DNA of 64,000 bases, from the NCBI GenBank assembly GCA_027405735.1, contig JAPEHQ010000005.1:1426001-1490000 (forward strand), given 5' to 3'. Shown in pieces: positions 42,784 to 55,028 of this stretch (positions within the stretch are counted from its first letter, which is position 1; every line of letters starts with the position of its first letter). The notes under the pieces are model-generated. The model was not told the DNA's origin and made no database searches. It saw only the letters and a list, made by a program, of their open reading frames with translations. This DNA is from Mucor racemosus (Eukaryota; Mucoromycota; Mucoromycetes; Mucorales; Mucoraceae). The position numbers and the translations under genes are program-made.

Positions 42784-44312
42784 GAAAAATAGCTTAATGT
42801 GAAAAGAGCGTGATTATAAAGAAAGAAAAAGGAGGAAAACAAACAGTAAAATGATGTCTAATATAATATATATATATAAAAAGGACAGTAAGGGTACACA
42901 AGACACTGTGAATTTTGTATGTCAAACATCTAATTTATATCTGTATCATGTTATTTTGCTCTTCTAGACTTTGATTACGTGAGATGCCTTGCATGTTTAT
43001 GGTTTCAGTCAACATGTGGGAATACTTTTTAATCACAAAACAATTAAAAATAAAATCAAAAATTATGGTAAAAATATAGTAGTTTTTATTTATAAAATCA
43101 TTTCAAAAATTTAAAAAATATAGAGATAACCTACAATGAATAAGTTCGAGTTAATACATTGATACATAAAATAAAGCTTTTTTTTATAGAAAAAGAAATG
43201 TATAATGAATCCAAAAATCAGGGATGTCTTGCGTATATTGACACCCCACTTTATGGTTTTCCATCATGAAGCTCGGACTGGTGCCAGCTAAAATTCATCA
43301 TTGTAATGGATCCATATACATTTCCTTTCATTTATAATGAGAGACTGATAATTACCTTATGAAAAACTGCTACAAACTTGATAGATATGGAGAAGAAAGT
43401 GATAAAGATCTGGCTATCCTGCACCACGTTTTATAGACGTGAAAATTTTTTCAGAAATTTGATTTTCAAGACTGTTTATGGGACGGTTTGCTCATAAATT
43501 TCGAGATGTCAAACTTGTTTTAAGGTCCCAAATGCATTCGAATAATGTGTCAATGATGTAAATCCATGGCTTTATTAGTAAAATACTAACTGTCAAACAC
43601 TCAAGAACATCCTTTTTTTTTAAAAACTTTCTTTTTTATTTCTGAGAAAATGATAGAGGAAATAAAGTCGGTAAAAATACCACATAAGCTCAGCAATCAA
43701 ATGTCATGATAGCAAGACACTGCATCAGTCAACTTGAGCCTATTTAACCAAGAGGAAGCAGCCATCTCGTATTATACATACCGTAGATGAGATATGATGA
43801 AACGCTTATCGTAATCGAAAAGACCGAAAAATAAAGGTACAAATAAAGATGTGAATTCATATCCCTGAGAGGTTGCACTAACGTGCAATCCCATATAATG
43901 GAGAGGCAAAGTTGGAAGGTTTCAAAGTCAACTATTGCATTGGTTTAATACCCTTTTTTTTTCAAAATAAAATAAAATAGTGGTACAGATTCTTAGCTAA
44001 GCCCGTGTCTTAAATATAACGCTTGCGCATGTCTTCTTTTTTTTTTTTTTTTTTTGAAACGAAAACCGCTCTTAAGGAATTTATCTGAGATGTATTGAAG
44101 GCGCAAATTGGGTACTGTAAAAAGCGTCAATTGGGATGTTCAAAAGCGCTAGCACCAGAGGCACTGTATAATGCCACAGCAAGCATTGTATCACTCCATG
44201 TCGATGTCACGACCGTCAGGATTACTTGATTTAGGCAAATCTCAATTTGCCAGCATCTTTTCTTTGTTATATTTTTTCTTTTTTTTTTATTGACATAACT
44301 GTTTTACTTATC
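42784..44312. other. Spacer between the TPR-MBL gene and the coiled-coil gene
   Basis: No gene recognised. It should hold both divergent promoters. A T-run lies at about 44037-44055. GC content is a little higher near 44090-44230 than in the surrounding DNA, but no conserved frame was found. Confidence 0.4.
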
Positions 44313-45811
44313 ATGGAAAACACCATGAAAAAAAATAATGATGATAATAACCCACAGATTAATTGTGTAGACAAGTAAGTATTTATATATATTACCAGAA
44401 AGTGTCATCTTCTTTGGCTAATTCTTTGCTTTACAAGTCTTGTAAAAACTTGCGTATTCGCAAAGCGATTGCACGAATTTGACCATGATTACTCCCGGCA
44501 CAAAAAGATGAAAAAAGACATTAAAGACAAACGTATTCGGGCTGAAAATTTTCCCAATATTGAGGCAAAGTTAGGTAAAAACGGATTAAGGAACTACATG
44601 CAAATCAACATTGCTAAACAATTACTACAGATATTCGTCTTGAAGAAATGGAAAACACCAGGACCGAAATGACTAAAGAGTATGAAAACCTATTTTCCAG
44701 CTTAATGTCTCGATTATTAACTATTTTTCATTTGTATAGATTGAAATTTTTAGAAAAAAAAATTATCGATTCAGTGGTAGACAAAATATACTCGACAGCT
44801 GATATTACTAAAAAACTTGAGCAAATTACACCACCAACATTAAAAGACTTGGAGGTGATAGCTTACAAAGATGGCCGATTGGAAGATGAAATTACTGCAG
44901 CAAATATTGAAATCAATTTGTGCAAAGAAAGTAAAATAGATAAATCTCAATTGCCGATGATTAGTAATGTGGTCGATGATGCAGATCAATACCTTCAAGA
45001 ATATCTCCAAACAACAAATGGCAAGGCTAGTGAGGAGATTGACGAAAAGTATAATTCAACTGCAGAGGGAATCCGTAAATCAAGCCTTGAATTGAGTGTA
45101 GATATTGATAGGCTAGTAGAGGACACAACGGAAAAAATCTTGCAGACATCTCCCTATCTGAAAAGCCAAAACTACTCTAATATGGACCTAGCAAAGCGTA
45201 CAAAGCAAGCATTAGACGATTACCTTGGATCACAATTTATCAATTCTATCTTGAACCCTTCAACAACCTCGGAAAGTGATCTATCAACTATATACCCAGC
45301 AACATCCAGCAAAATAATATCTCTTCCGACAAGAGAGGCGGCCAAAATTAGAAAATGTCGTCAACAAAGAATCAAGATAAAAGCTTCTGTAGCCAAAATA
45401 AATCAAATGAAAAAGGAGGCGGACGATACAATAGCATTATTCGAGACAAATTTAAATAGCTATCCATTGCAGAATTTGGCCAAAAATTTGGAGAATATTG
45501 ATATGCTGCTAAAGTAAGTATCCATTGAATATTGAGTCATCATGGAAGGGGAATCATATTGACGCAGCATTTACAGAAATCATCAAGATGTTTTAGAGTT
45601 TATGAATGATCCACTGGGGGAAAAAAAAATTACAGAAGTTACCTCAGTACCTTTAAGTTCACGATGTCAAATCCCAAATACTGTAAACCTCAATGAAGTA
45701 GACAAAAATTTAAGCAGTGCATTAGCAACAACGGTGGTAGGATACACAAAGCAGCTTTGCTTTTCAGATTTGTTGGAAAGGGTTAGTAAATTGGAAGAGC
45801 GCATACAGTAA
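44313..45811 (+). CDS. Coiled-coil protein of unknown function
   Basis: I do not recognise this gene. Four exons give about 438 residues: 44313-44374, 44438-44574, 44631-45513 and 45577-45811 (an acceptor nine bases earlier, giving exon 4 at 45568, is equally in frame). It is mostly charged alpha-helix: an N-terminal basic region (HKKMKKDIKDKRIRAE), helical stretches such as LEEMENTRTEMTKEYENLF, and a region KIRKCRQQRIKIKASVAK. A short heptad coil LLERVSKLEERIQ ends the protein. No enzyme motif, signal peptide or membrane segment is visible. The pattern fits a structural or complex-scaffold protein (kinetochore, spindle or similar), but that is only a guess. The promoter-like spacer and good splice sites support a real gene. 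Confidence 0.65.
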
Positions 45812-46104
45812 AAATCCTTGTAAATAAAGTCAAGAAGTCGAATCAAATGGTTTCAATGTTGATATTTTTTTGAATAAAAATCATTCTAATTTTCATGCTC
45901 TATTTTTTACTTTTACTGCTTAAAATATATACGGAATGCGTATATTTATATAACTATTATATTGATACTAATTACTTTTTATGACATACAACAATCATTC
46001 TGTAGATGTGGATTACAACACATTACATCTGAGTCTTTGCAGCATTTCCCACATTTTGGCGCTTTCTCAAGTAATTTGATGCCCCATTTTTTTGTACGAG
46101 TAAG
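45812..46104. other. 3' flank of the coiled-coil gene
   Basis: Non-coding. GTAAATAAAGTC at about 45820 is a likely polyadenylation signal. Repeat R copy 3 begins at about 46105. Confidence 0.45.
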
Positions 46105-47330
46105 ATAGGTCCAATTAAAAGCTATTTCGAATTTTTTGTTTCAGCAAAAGATATTGATTCTTCATCGAGAAAACTAAAATCATAGTATACAGTATAGATC
46201 ACAGCCTTTGATAACTGAGTTCCAAAATTGATTCGCAAAATTAATCCAAAAAATGATAAAAAAATCAAGTTTGCTTGATAGCTCGTGAACTGCAAAGTAA
46301 ATTGGACTAGCGTATTAAACGTTTTTTGTACAGTTTTGGATTCTTCATTCACTCATACAAAATTCAAGAAAATGTTTTACATCAAGTTTTGCGTAAAATG
46401 CGTTTAAAAATTTGGAGGTTTTTCGGAGATACGCACCACTTTTTGTAAATATATTTTAAATATAAGGCATTGAAGTGATATGCAGTAAAATTATCTACCG
46501 ATTGAGCTATTGCTGAGCCTTCTAGCTGCATTTTTTGTAGAGAAAACAAGATTTTTGTCAATTTTTTTTCAAATTCAGAATTTGGGATGAGGGTATATAA
46601 GGGAAAAATGGGAGGTAGAAGCGAAAGGATCTCTTTGCACACATTTTTGAGGATATCTCCATGAAAAATCAATATTTTCAAAAATGCTAAATTGGATCCA
46701 AGAGAGCTCAATGATATCAATGACATGAATGTTAAAAAAATGTTGCTCAATTTAATGAATGTTTTGAAATCTACTACAAAAATGTCAAAAAAAATGAAAT
46801 AAAAAAAAAAGTGCCCAGAATTTTTTTATACTTGCATATGTTATAGAGCGCCTCAAAATAAGTAAGTTTTATTATTGAAAAGTATTGGTATAGCTTAATT
46901 TGTTGCAAAGATATGAAGGTTCAAAGTTTTCAATTTTTACCAGTGAAATACCTGTAAAAATCTGAAACATTAGCACTGAAAAATTAATATCAACTGCAAA
47001 AAATAGGATATTTCCGTATACTTATTTTTATGTTAAAGGTGAACATCTCAGGTACATTGTCATATAATGTTTTCTCGATGTTATCTAATGAAAAAAGAAA
47101 GTTGAGCAAGAATGAAAAACGAGACTCAGTTTTCAAGGAAAAAGCAGTGAATTTTAGGCGTTTTTGAGTTTTTCGTGAGATATAAAATAAATTTAGGAAC
47201 AGGTATTCTAATTGGACTAATTTATATCTATTTAGCAGTGTCTAAGGTATATGCTTAAAAGTGCTTAGTATGAGGTTAGCTATTATAAAAGAGAGCACGC
47301 ACCAATTTTGAAGATTGGAAATTATAAAGT
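46105..47330 (+). repeat. Repeat family R, copy 3
   Basis: Collinear with the other R copies (CTGTTTCAGC-type block near 46138, GACTAGCGTATTAAACG near 46306, GAATTTGGGATGAGGGTATA near 46578, GAACATCTCAGGTACATTG near 47041). Its tail (AAGGTATATGCTTAAAAGTG at 47244) is also the outer edge of the large inverted repeat. It resembles copy 4 most closely, including long stretches of near identity at 46940-47240 against 59940-60260. Confidence 0.8.
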
Positions 47331-48442
47331 TTTAATCTTTTGAAATTTCAAATTTTCCTTGACCAGGTACAGTATCTACAAAAAAAGTACAAATCCATTT
47401 TTACTTGTGTAGTATAGTATAATGCTTTCCGAGTTTTTCAAAACAAGTTAATAAAGTTCGTCAGTTATAATGCGTTGTAGCCAATAAAATCGAATATAAT
47501 GTAATTTTATACAGAGAATATATTTTAGACATTATCAATTGTGGGAAAGGAGTATCACCATATTATTTTTTCTATCAATAACGGGGCTTTGGTTCTGATT
47601 CCTGCAAATTCATTTTTTTTTATTAACTGGGGATTATTTAAAACAGTGTGTCATCTTTATATGTATGTGCTTATTATAAAACACATTGTGGGTGATGTTT
47701 TTTAATGATTCAGAAGCTAATATTCACATTTGGTAATCAGATGTTTGTTTACCGAATCTATCAAAATATCTTCTTTTAGATAATCTCTATTTACTAATGA
47801 CCCGATAATCGTTCTCTTCTCTATAAAGCCTGCAACGTCAATAGAAGCGTTGATAATTTTGAATCAAAATTTCCAACTTTTTGAAAGGGTTGAAACTGGT
47901 TTTCTCGAAACTTTTTGTGATGAAATTGGCTGAAACTAGTTTTGTTGAATAGCAAATTGATTGAAAAATCGAATGGTTCTACTCTTGTTGGTTTCTATTG
48001 TACGGGTGGTTGTGGAGTAAAGTAAAGAAAACAGTAAAATAAACAATGATATAGGAGTGTTTCATTAGTTGACGCATTATAAAAAAATATAAAAAAGAGG
48101 TATCTTGTGTGTTATTCTCTTGCCTTTTTTCTCTTGAATATTCAAGCATCTGCTGCAGGGAAAGCATATGTAAGTACACTATACATATTTCATTTTTCTA
48201 TTTCTTGAAATAACATTTTTTGTTCATTGTAAATAATATACGTTTGAAATCTTTTGGTTGTCGTTTATTAATGCTGCCGCAAGATCTACCTGCTACGGCT
48301 GGTTCTCTGCCGCTACTGCGTTGTATATCTAATGATTCTTTTTCTTTTGGTGGTGAAATAATATTGCCTTGTAACGTTGACCTCGGTTAGTGTAACCTGG
48401 GATAAAGCTCGCCAACTGTGGGCGGTAAAAATCTGGTAACGG
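47244..48442 (+). repeat. Left arm of large inverted repeat
   Basis: About 1.2 kb that is the near-perfect reverse complement of 55029-56232; the stretches compared by eye differ at only a few bases. The innermost 80 bp diverge more, with small indels (for example GTGGGCGGTAAAAATCTGG here). It contains no convincing gene; one short frame (48179-47979, minus) recurs in the other arm only because the arms are duplicates. Confidence 0.85.
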
Positions 48443-48448
48443 GGAAAT

Positions 48449-50592
48449 ACGTCCAACAGTACAGTAGTAAATAATGATATTTGATCTTAGAATGCGGTTA
48501 AATGAAAATATCAGTCTCCAATATACTGTAGGCTGCTACCTATATTAAAAACATTAGTCCCTTATGTTAGAATGCGTATTCAAGTAAAAGAAAAGAATAC
48601 CAGTGCAGCTTGATAGTCTGATATGCCTTATCAAACGGTGAATATATCCTTGAAATATAAAAGCAAAAAGAGAGAAACTGAGAGTTTATGGATACATACA
48701 ATCTTATTTATAGAAAGAATAATAATAAAGACTAGTAACATTTATCATGGAGAACGTAGGCTTTATTACTAGAAAAACTAATGGTAAAAGAAAGAACCAA
48801 GAGCTTCTAGGTCTTGGTTTAAAAGACTATTTATAAGAATTACATTTCAATGTGAGTTAGAAATGGAATTGGCTTCAAAATTGACTGTTTTATATCCTCG
48901 AAAACCGACAGAAACAACACACATAAAAAAGGATTTGCAAGGCTTTACATTATTTAGCGCAATTAAAACCCTGCTAAATTGCACATTCCAGCCAATGTAA
49001 AAGTAGCATTATAGCGCATCAACCTATAAACTAAACAAAATAGGCAATATTAGCTACCATATAAACGTATATTTTCTACCAGAAACACCGTCTGTCATAT
49101 CATAGATACATTAAAAAAATGCAAAAGTGAGCCCGTAGAGTGACGCCATAATTGAGCATAACACGATCAAACGGCTAAGTCTCTTATACTATGGTATATA
49201 TCTAAGCTTCAAATGAAAACGCGTTTTTTTTTCAACTTTTCTTATATTTAACCACGTGCGGTCTGAAAATTCAGTTTTTGTAGCGGACATTTTGGTGGCT
49301 CATTTTATCCTTACTAACACTCATGATTTTGATCAAAAAACAGAAAAATCAAATTTTGATACCAAAATCGACGTTTAAATATACTATAATGTGAGAGAAA
49401 ATTGTAGCCATAGCTAATACACATTTTATAAAAGCCTAATATTAAATGTTAAGTAATGAAAATTTTTACTTTTGCCCTAAAAACGGTTTTTTGGTTAAAG
49501 GATTTTCATGTAGTATTTTGCAATAAAAATGTTTGTTATTTTTTATTGAGCAAATAGAGCACTAAATTCCGTATATGTGTATATTTTTTGTTTTTATAAC
49601 TGGTAATGTAATTAACTCTAGATTTGCAAAACCAGAAAAAAAAATTTAAAAAATGTCAAAATTGATGATCTGGACAAGAATAATTTTTGAAATTAATATT
49701 CCGCTTATAAGCCTTGTAAGTCTTAAAAGTAAGAGATTTTATAATACTTGAGAACTTTTTCAAGAATTTTACGATGTTGAATCCACTTGATTCAAGCTTA
49801 TTACTGTAAATGTTTATATGTGTTAATATTATGTGGTAGTTCATTTGATTATAATATAGTCTTACTTTATAATTATTGCTTTAGAGGTGATTTACATTGA
49901 GTTTTATTCTTACCTCTCCAATATCATAAACCATAAAAAACATAAATTTGCCCATCACTGGAACCTATTACCGCCTTTTTACTCTCTTTAACCCAAGCCT
50001 ATTTATTCAATGCTTTACCAGAACCACCTTAAGTAGTACTTCCAAATGGTTTCTCGGTATTTCCATTCAAATTTTATAAATTAAATTGACTGGTTCCATC
50101 TACAGTAATATCAGACGTATCATTAGCCAGCCTCATCATGATACATGTCAATCTAGAATCATAAACATCCCATTGTCATTGTTATAAACTATTAAAAAGC
50201 TTAATTTTTAATAATACAGCAATTAAATAAAAAACAAAATGATACTAATCGCATATATATGGTGAGTACTCAACAACATCTAGTTGAGTTTAATGAAGAA
50301 TGCTTTTGAACCCTTTTGAAAATCCTGAAGCAAACACAACATCTTTGTCCTGTAATTTCTATCCATCGAAATGTTGCGATTTCCACCACTACACAATAAA
50401 TACACCATCTTTCATCAATCTTGACCTCGATGTACATTGGGTATCAGTTTTTTACCAGTTGTATTTTCTCTAATTCATTAATATTCAGTCATATTAAGCG
50501 ATGATTTGTAGCACTGCCAAAAAAAAAAGAATGAATGCTTTAAGAGTTTTTTGCATATCAAATTATACAATTTAATAGCAATGAGTGCACAC
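48449..50592 (-). repeat. Repeat family A, copy B (truncated)
   Basis: Inverted relative to copy 1 and equivalent to about 28371-34150 there without the Tc1, Merlin and first two solo LTR insertions. It joins copy C head to tail at about 50592 (GTGCACACTACCGC). It lacks the outer right part present in copies 1 and C. Confidence 0.75.
48679..48910 (-). repeat. Solo LTR, 232 bp, in repeat A copy B, target duplication GAAAC
   Basis: Begins TGAGAGTTTATGG and ends AAAACCGACA, with GAAAC at 48674-48678 and 48911-48915. Copy C reads straight through (AGAGAGAAACAACACAC near 52391), giving the empty site. On the minus strand a TATAAATAGTC box precedes an AATAAAG, fixing orientation. Confidence 0.85.
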
Positions 50593-50649
50593 TACCGCAG
50601 ATCTGTGCTGCACACGTTGATTTCGTTGTATCCAGGTGGGCTGCACACT

Positions 50650-50940
50650 ATAGCCTGAGCTGCTGTGTCCATTAAATATGGTTAAACAGATAGCAATATG
50701 CACATGAGCACAACAAAAAAATTGCACACGAGCACAACGCTAGGACTGTATTAGCAGAATCATAGATTATGTCCTTGTTCATAACATTCATCCCATGTAC
50801 ATAATAGTAGAATTGCCCATAAGCATATCATTATCCCTATAATAAAATCTGACTATGAGCATGATGAGCTGACCGTATGCGCAAAAATTGGTTTGTACAT
50901 GAGCATCGTGCTATTCTCAAAATTCCATTGCATTTTTTAC
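50650..50940. repeat. Degenerate minisatellite in repeat A copy C
   Basis: Counterpart of the array at 35105-35400, with repeated TGCACATGAGCACAAC and ATGAGCATGATGAGC-type words about 49 bp apart. Confidence 0.55.
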
Positions 50941-50983
50941 TGAAATGATGGGTTTTTAAGTTATATTTGCTTTTATTAATATA

Positions 50984-51326
50984 TGATTTATCAGAATATA
51001 TTTAGGTTAAGTAAAAACTAGAAATTTAATCAAGTAAAGAGATATCGTTTATTGGAATGAAATTAATAGGGTTTATATACTATTTGATTTGGGGAATTAT
51101 TAATGTGATAAGGCAGTTTAGATTTTATTTAATAATAATGTGTCATGTTAGTATATCATGTTGGAATATCGCACTGAGGTATCATGTTTCTATACCATGC
51201 TTCTATACCATACTTTTAGGAGCATAGTATAGTTAATTAATATTCAATTGAGTAACTTCCGGTTCCGCATCTGTTATTGTTTACTTTTTTAGATTTGACA
51301 TAATCCGGTTTAAGACCGATACATCA
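50984..51326 (-). repeat. Solo LTR, 343 bp, in repeat A copy C, target duplication ATATA
   Basis: Begins TGATTTATCAG and ends CGATACATCA (inverted ends TGAT/ATCA), with ATATA at 50979-50983 and 51327-51331. Copy 1 has the uninterrupted site ATCTATATTAGTAAAAAC near 35080. Orientation is tentative. Confidence 0.8.
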
Positions 51327-51672
51327 ATATAGATTATAGACAATACTACAATTCAATACGTTGTTGATGTAGAGCAATACATACAAGTACCAATATATTT
51401 ACGATTATCATCATTTATAAATATGTTTATAATAGCTTTAATGTTTACAGCAATAATGGTTTTTGCTCTAGCATAAACTTAAATAACACTTACTGCTTAA
51501 ATCTATATGCAAGCCAAATCTAAGATTATAAATTTTACTTCATCACTCACAAAATTTAAACAAATCAACCTTCTTTAAACTTCTTATTTTAATTTATTAC
51601 GATTCTCAGCTATAAAAAGATTTGTTTTCAAGTATAGCGACGATCATAACTATGGTTATTAGGTAAGACATT

Positions 51673-52011
51673 TGTAATGATTCACATTACATGATGTTTC
51701 AACAATAATTGCATGAATTAGTTTCAGTTGTATAATCCATATAAATATGTAAATGTTGAATCAGATATTGAACATTAGTGAAAATATCTGTTTATTTCCT
51801 TTGTTAATAATTTTAAATCAAATAAACTTATTATCACAACCCCAACCGATCTATTACTTAATACTACTTGTCCAATATTAATTACATTTAATACATAGTA
51901 AGTATTGACCAAAGTAATAGTCAACTACAGTTAGTAACACCAACAACGTCCACCTTTTGTACTTCTTTCTTGATAGGCTCAACCTATTACAAGATCATAG
52001 TACTTATTACA
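51673..52011. repeat. Solo LTR, 339 bp, in repeat A copy C, target duplication ACATT
   Basis: Begins TGTAATGATTCAC and ends TACTTATTACA (inverted ends TGTAAT/ATTACA), with ACATT at 51668-51672 and 52012-52016. Copy 1 shows the empty site TTTATGTTTTGTCTAATAAC near 34739. Confidence 0.8.
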
Positions 52012-54391
52012 ACATTAGATTAACCTTTTTATTTTGTTTCTATATCATTTGAAATTTTACCACTTTTCTGGAACATTCCGTGGGTTTGTACCAGTTCTAG
52101 CTTTTTATAGAGTAAATATAAATATCATTGCCTTCGATTTGATCTGGTGATCAAGAAATACGTCCAACAATACAGTAGTGAATAATGCTATTTGATCTTA
52201 GAATGCAGTTAATTATAAATAAAAATATCAGCCTCTAATATAACGACTTCTACCTATATTAAAAACATTAGTCCCTTATGTTAGCATGCGTATTCAAATA
52301 TCGAATACAAGAAAAGAATACCAGCTTGACAATAGTCTGATATGCCTTTATCAAACGGTGAATATATCCTTGAAATATGAAAGCAAAAAGAGAGAAACAA
52401 CACACATAAAAAAGGATTTGTAAGGCTTTACATTATTTAGCGCAATTAAGATCCTGCTAAATTGCATATTTCAGCCAATGTAAAAGCAGCATTACAACGC
52501 ATCAACCATAAACTAAACAAAATAGGTAATATCGGTTATCATAAAAACATGCAGTTTCTACCAGAAACACTGTCTGTCATACCATAGATTCATTAAAAAA
52601 TTCCAAAAACGAGCCCGTAGAGCAACGCCGTAATTGAGCATGGCAAGATTGAACAGCTAAGTCTCATACTATGGTATATATCTAAGTTTTAAAGAAAAAT
52701 GCGGTTTTTTTTTCAACTTTTCTTATATTTAACCACATGCGGTCTGAAAATTCAGTTTTTGTAGCGGACATTTTCTGGGACTCATTTTATCCTTACCAAC
52801 GCTCATGATTTTGATCAAAAAACAAAAAAAACAAATTTTGATACCAAAATCAACGTTTAAATATACTACATTGTGAGAGAAAATTGTAGCCATAACTAAT
52901 ACGCATTTTATGAAAGCTTAATATTAGATATTAAGTAATAAAACTTTGTACTTTTGTCCCAAAAACGGTTTTTTGATTAAAGGATTTTCATGTAATATTT
53001 TGCAATAAAAATGTTTGTTATTTTTTATTGAGCAAATAGAGCGCTAAATTCTGTATATGTGTACATTTTTTGTTTTTATAGTTGGTAGTATAATTAACTC
53101 TAGATTTGCAAAACCAGAGAAAAAAATTCAAAAAATGTCAAAATTGACGATCTGGACAAGAATAATTTTTGAAATTAATATTTCACTTATAAGCCTTGTA
53201 AGTCTTAAAAATAAGAGATTTTATAACACGTGAGAACTTTTTCAAGAATTTACGATGCTGTGCCCACTTGATTCAAGCTTATTACTGTAAATGTTTATAT
53301 ATGTTAATATTGTGTGGTAGTTTATTTGATGATAATATAGTCTTACTTTATAATTATTGCTTTAGAGGTAATTTACATTGAGTTTTAGTCTTACCCCTCA
53401 AACATCATAAACATAAACATGACCATCACTAGAACCTAATGCCACCTTTTTACCCTCTTTGTCCCAAGCCGATTTATTCAATGTTTTATCAGAACCAACT
53501 TAAACAGCACTTACAAATGATTCCTTGGTATCTGCATTCAAATTTCATAAATTAGATTGACTGGTTCTTCCATCTACAGTAGTAGTATCAAACGTGTCAT
53601 CATCAGCCCGCATTATGATAAATGCCAATCTAAAACCAGAAACATCCCATCATTGTCATTGTCATAAGCTATGAAAAGCTTGATTTTTAATAATATAGCA
53701 ATTAAATAAAAAACAAGATGATACTGATAGGATATGATAAGTATTTAATATCTAAGTAGGTTTGATAAAGTATGCTTTTAAATCCTTTTAAAAATCCTGA
53801 GGCAAACACAACATCTTCATCCTGTAATTTCTATCTATTATCAAAGTTTTGGAATTTCCACTACACAATGAATGCAAATTCTATCGCTCTTGATCTCGAT
53901 GTATGTTGGGTATCAGCTTTTTACCAGTTGTATTTTCTCTAATTCATTAATATTCATTCATATTGAACGATGATTTGTAGCATTGCCAAAAAAAAGAATA
54001 AATGCTTCAAGAGTTTTCTGTATATCAAATTATGCAATTTTTTTAGTAGCAATAATTGCACTTAACTATGCTTTTTGAACCTATTGATGTTAACCAGAAT
54101 AATTAATACTTTCATTCAAAATTAAGCTCCTCTGCTTTATACATTTACATTCACCCATTCAATAAATGACATTGCATTTATTATCAGTAATATCGATCAA
54201 CCAACTTTACCTTGATCCAATACATTTGACAGTTAAATGTCAAAATTACACTTGAGCCACCATGTATCGCCACAAAAAATTTCGTACAGGTTGACGAAGC
54301 ATTACAGTTTGCATCATTTTTTGTGTTCCAATTCCAACTTTATTTCTTATGATAAATTTACAAGCTCGAAGAAAGGCCAATGGGAGACGTA

Positions 54392-55028
54392 GAGACTATT
54401 ATAGTATTTCAACAAGTTGCTTGTGTCGTATTTGATTCAAACTTGATCTGATACTGTATACTTTTTGCACCAGATGAGAATAGCTTTATTTTGATTTGAA
54501 GAGCCAGACACCAAAAAGTGTTTCTGTTGTGCTAGATGTAGACTTGACCAATTACTGTACAGTGTACCAAAGACCTTTTTCTTGTACTAGATTTGGACTT
54601 TATCTTGTAATGCCAGTGCAGTAGATTCCCTCTTGTTTAGGGTTCAGGTTTGATAAACTTGAGACAGCATATGGAAACGACTACTGAGCATTGGATACCT
54701 TAATACTTGAACTCTTTCCAGAAAAATAATATTAACAATAGTGTAAGAGTAAACATTGACTCCCTCAACTAACCGCTGATAGTGTATTATAGTCCACTCA
54801 TACCTTTACAATGGCATGCATGATCTGACTGTGTAGGTATTTGTTTTTAAAGCCGACCATAACCTCATGTCCTGGATCTAATCTCCACAAATAACAATGA
54901 AATACATAAACGTGAACTATTACCGGCGTTATAATCCATGTCTGTTCACACTGATATAGTGTCCTGGAAATCCTCGTAAAACCCCTAGACAAAGTATTAG
55001 TCCAACATACATATAACTACCGCGTTAC
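54392..55028. other. Unique interior of the inverted repeat
   Basis: Non-repetitive within the window, between copy C and the right arm. Its right edge on the minus strand starts TGTTGGACTAATAC, which looks like an LTR end, but no matching 5-bp duplication was found. No gene recognised. Confidence 0.4.

Larger units (their letters stand above)
50593..54391 (-). repeat. Repeat family A, copy C
   Basis: Inverted counterpart of copy 1 from about 28045 to 35456, including the terminal minisatellite, and carrying two solo LTRs of its own. It lacks the Tc1, Merlin and copy-1 LTR insertions and so serves as the empty-site reference. Similarity to copy 1 ends near 54391 (CAATGGGAGACGTA here). Confidence 0.75.

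Noticed and set aside
54392..55008. An eighth solo LTR starting TGTTGGACTAATAC on the minus strand
   Set aside because: No matching 5-bp duplication was found at any plausible other end.
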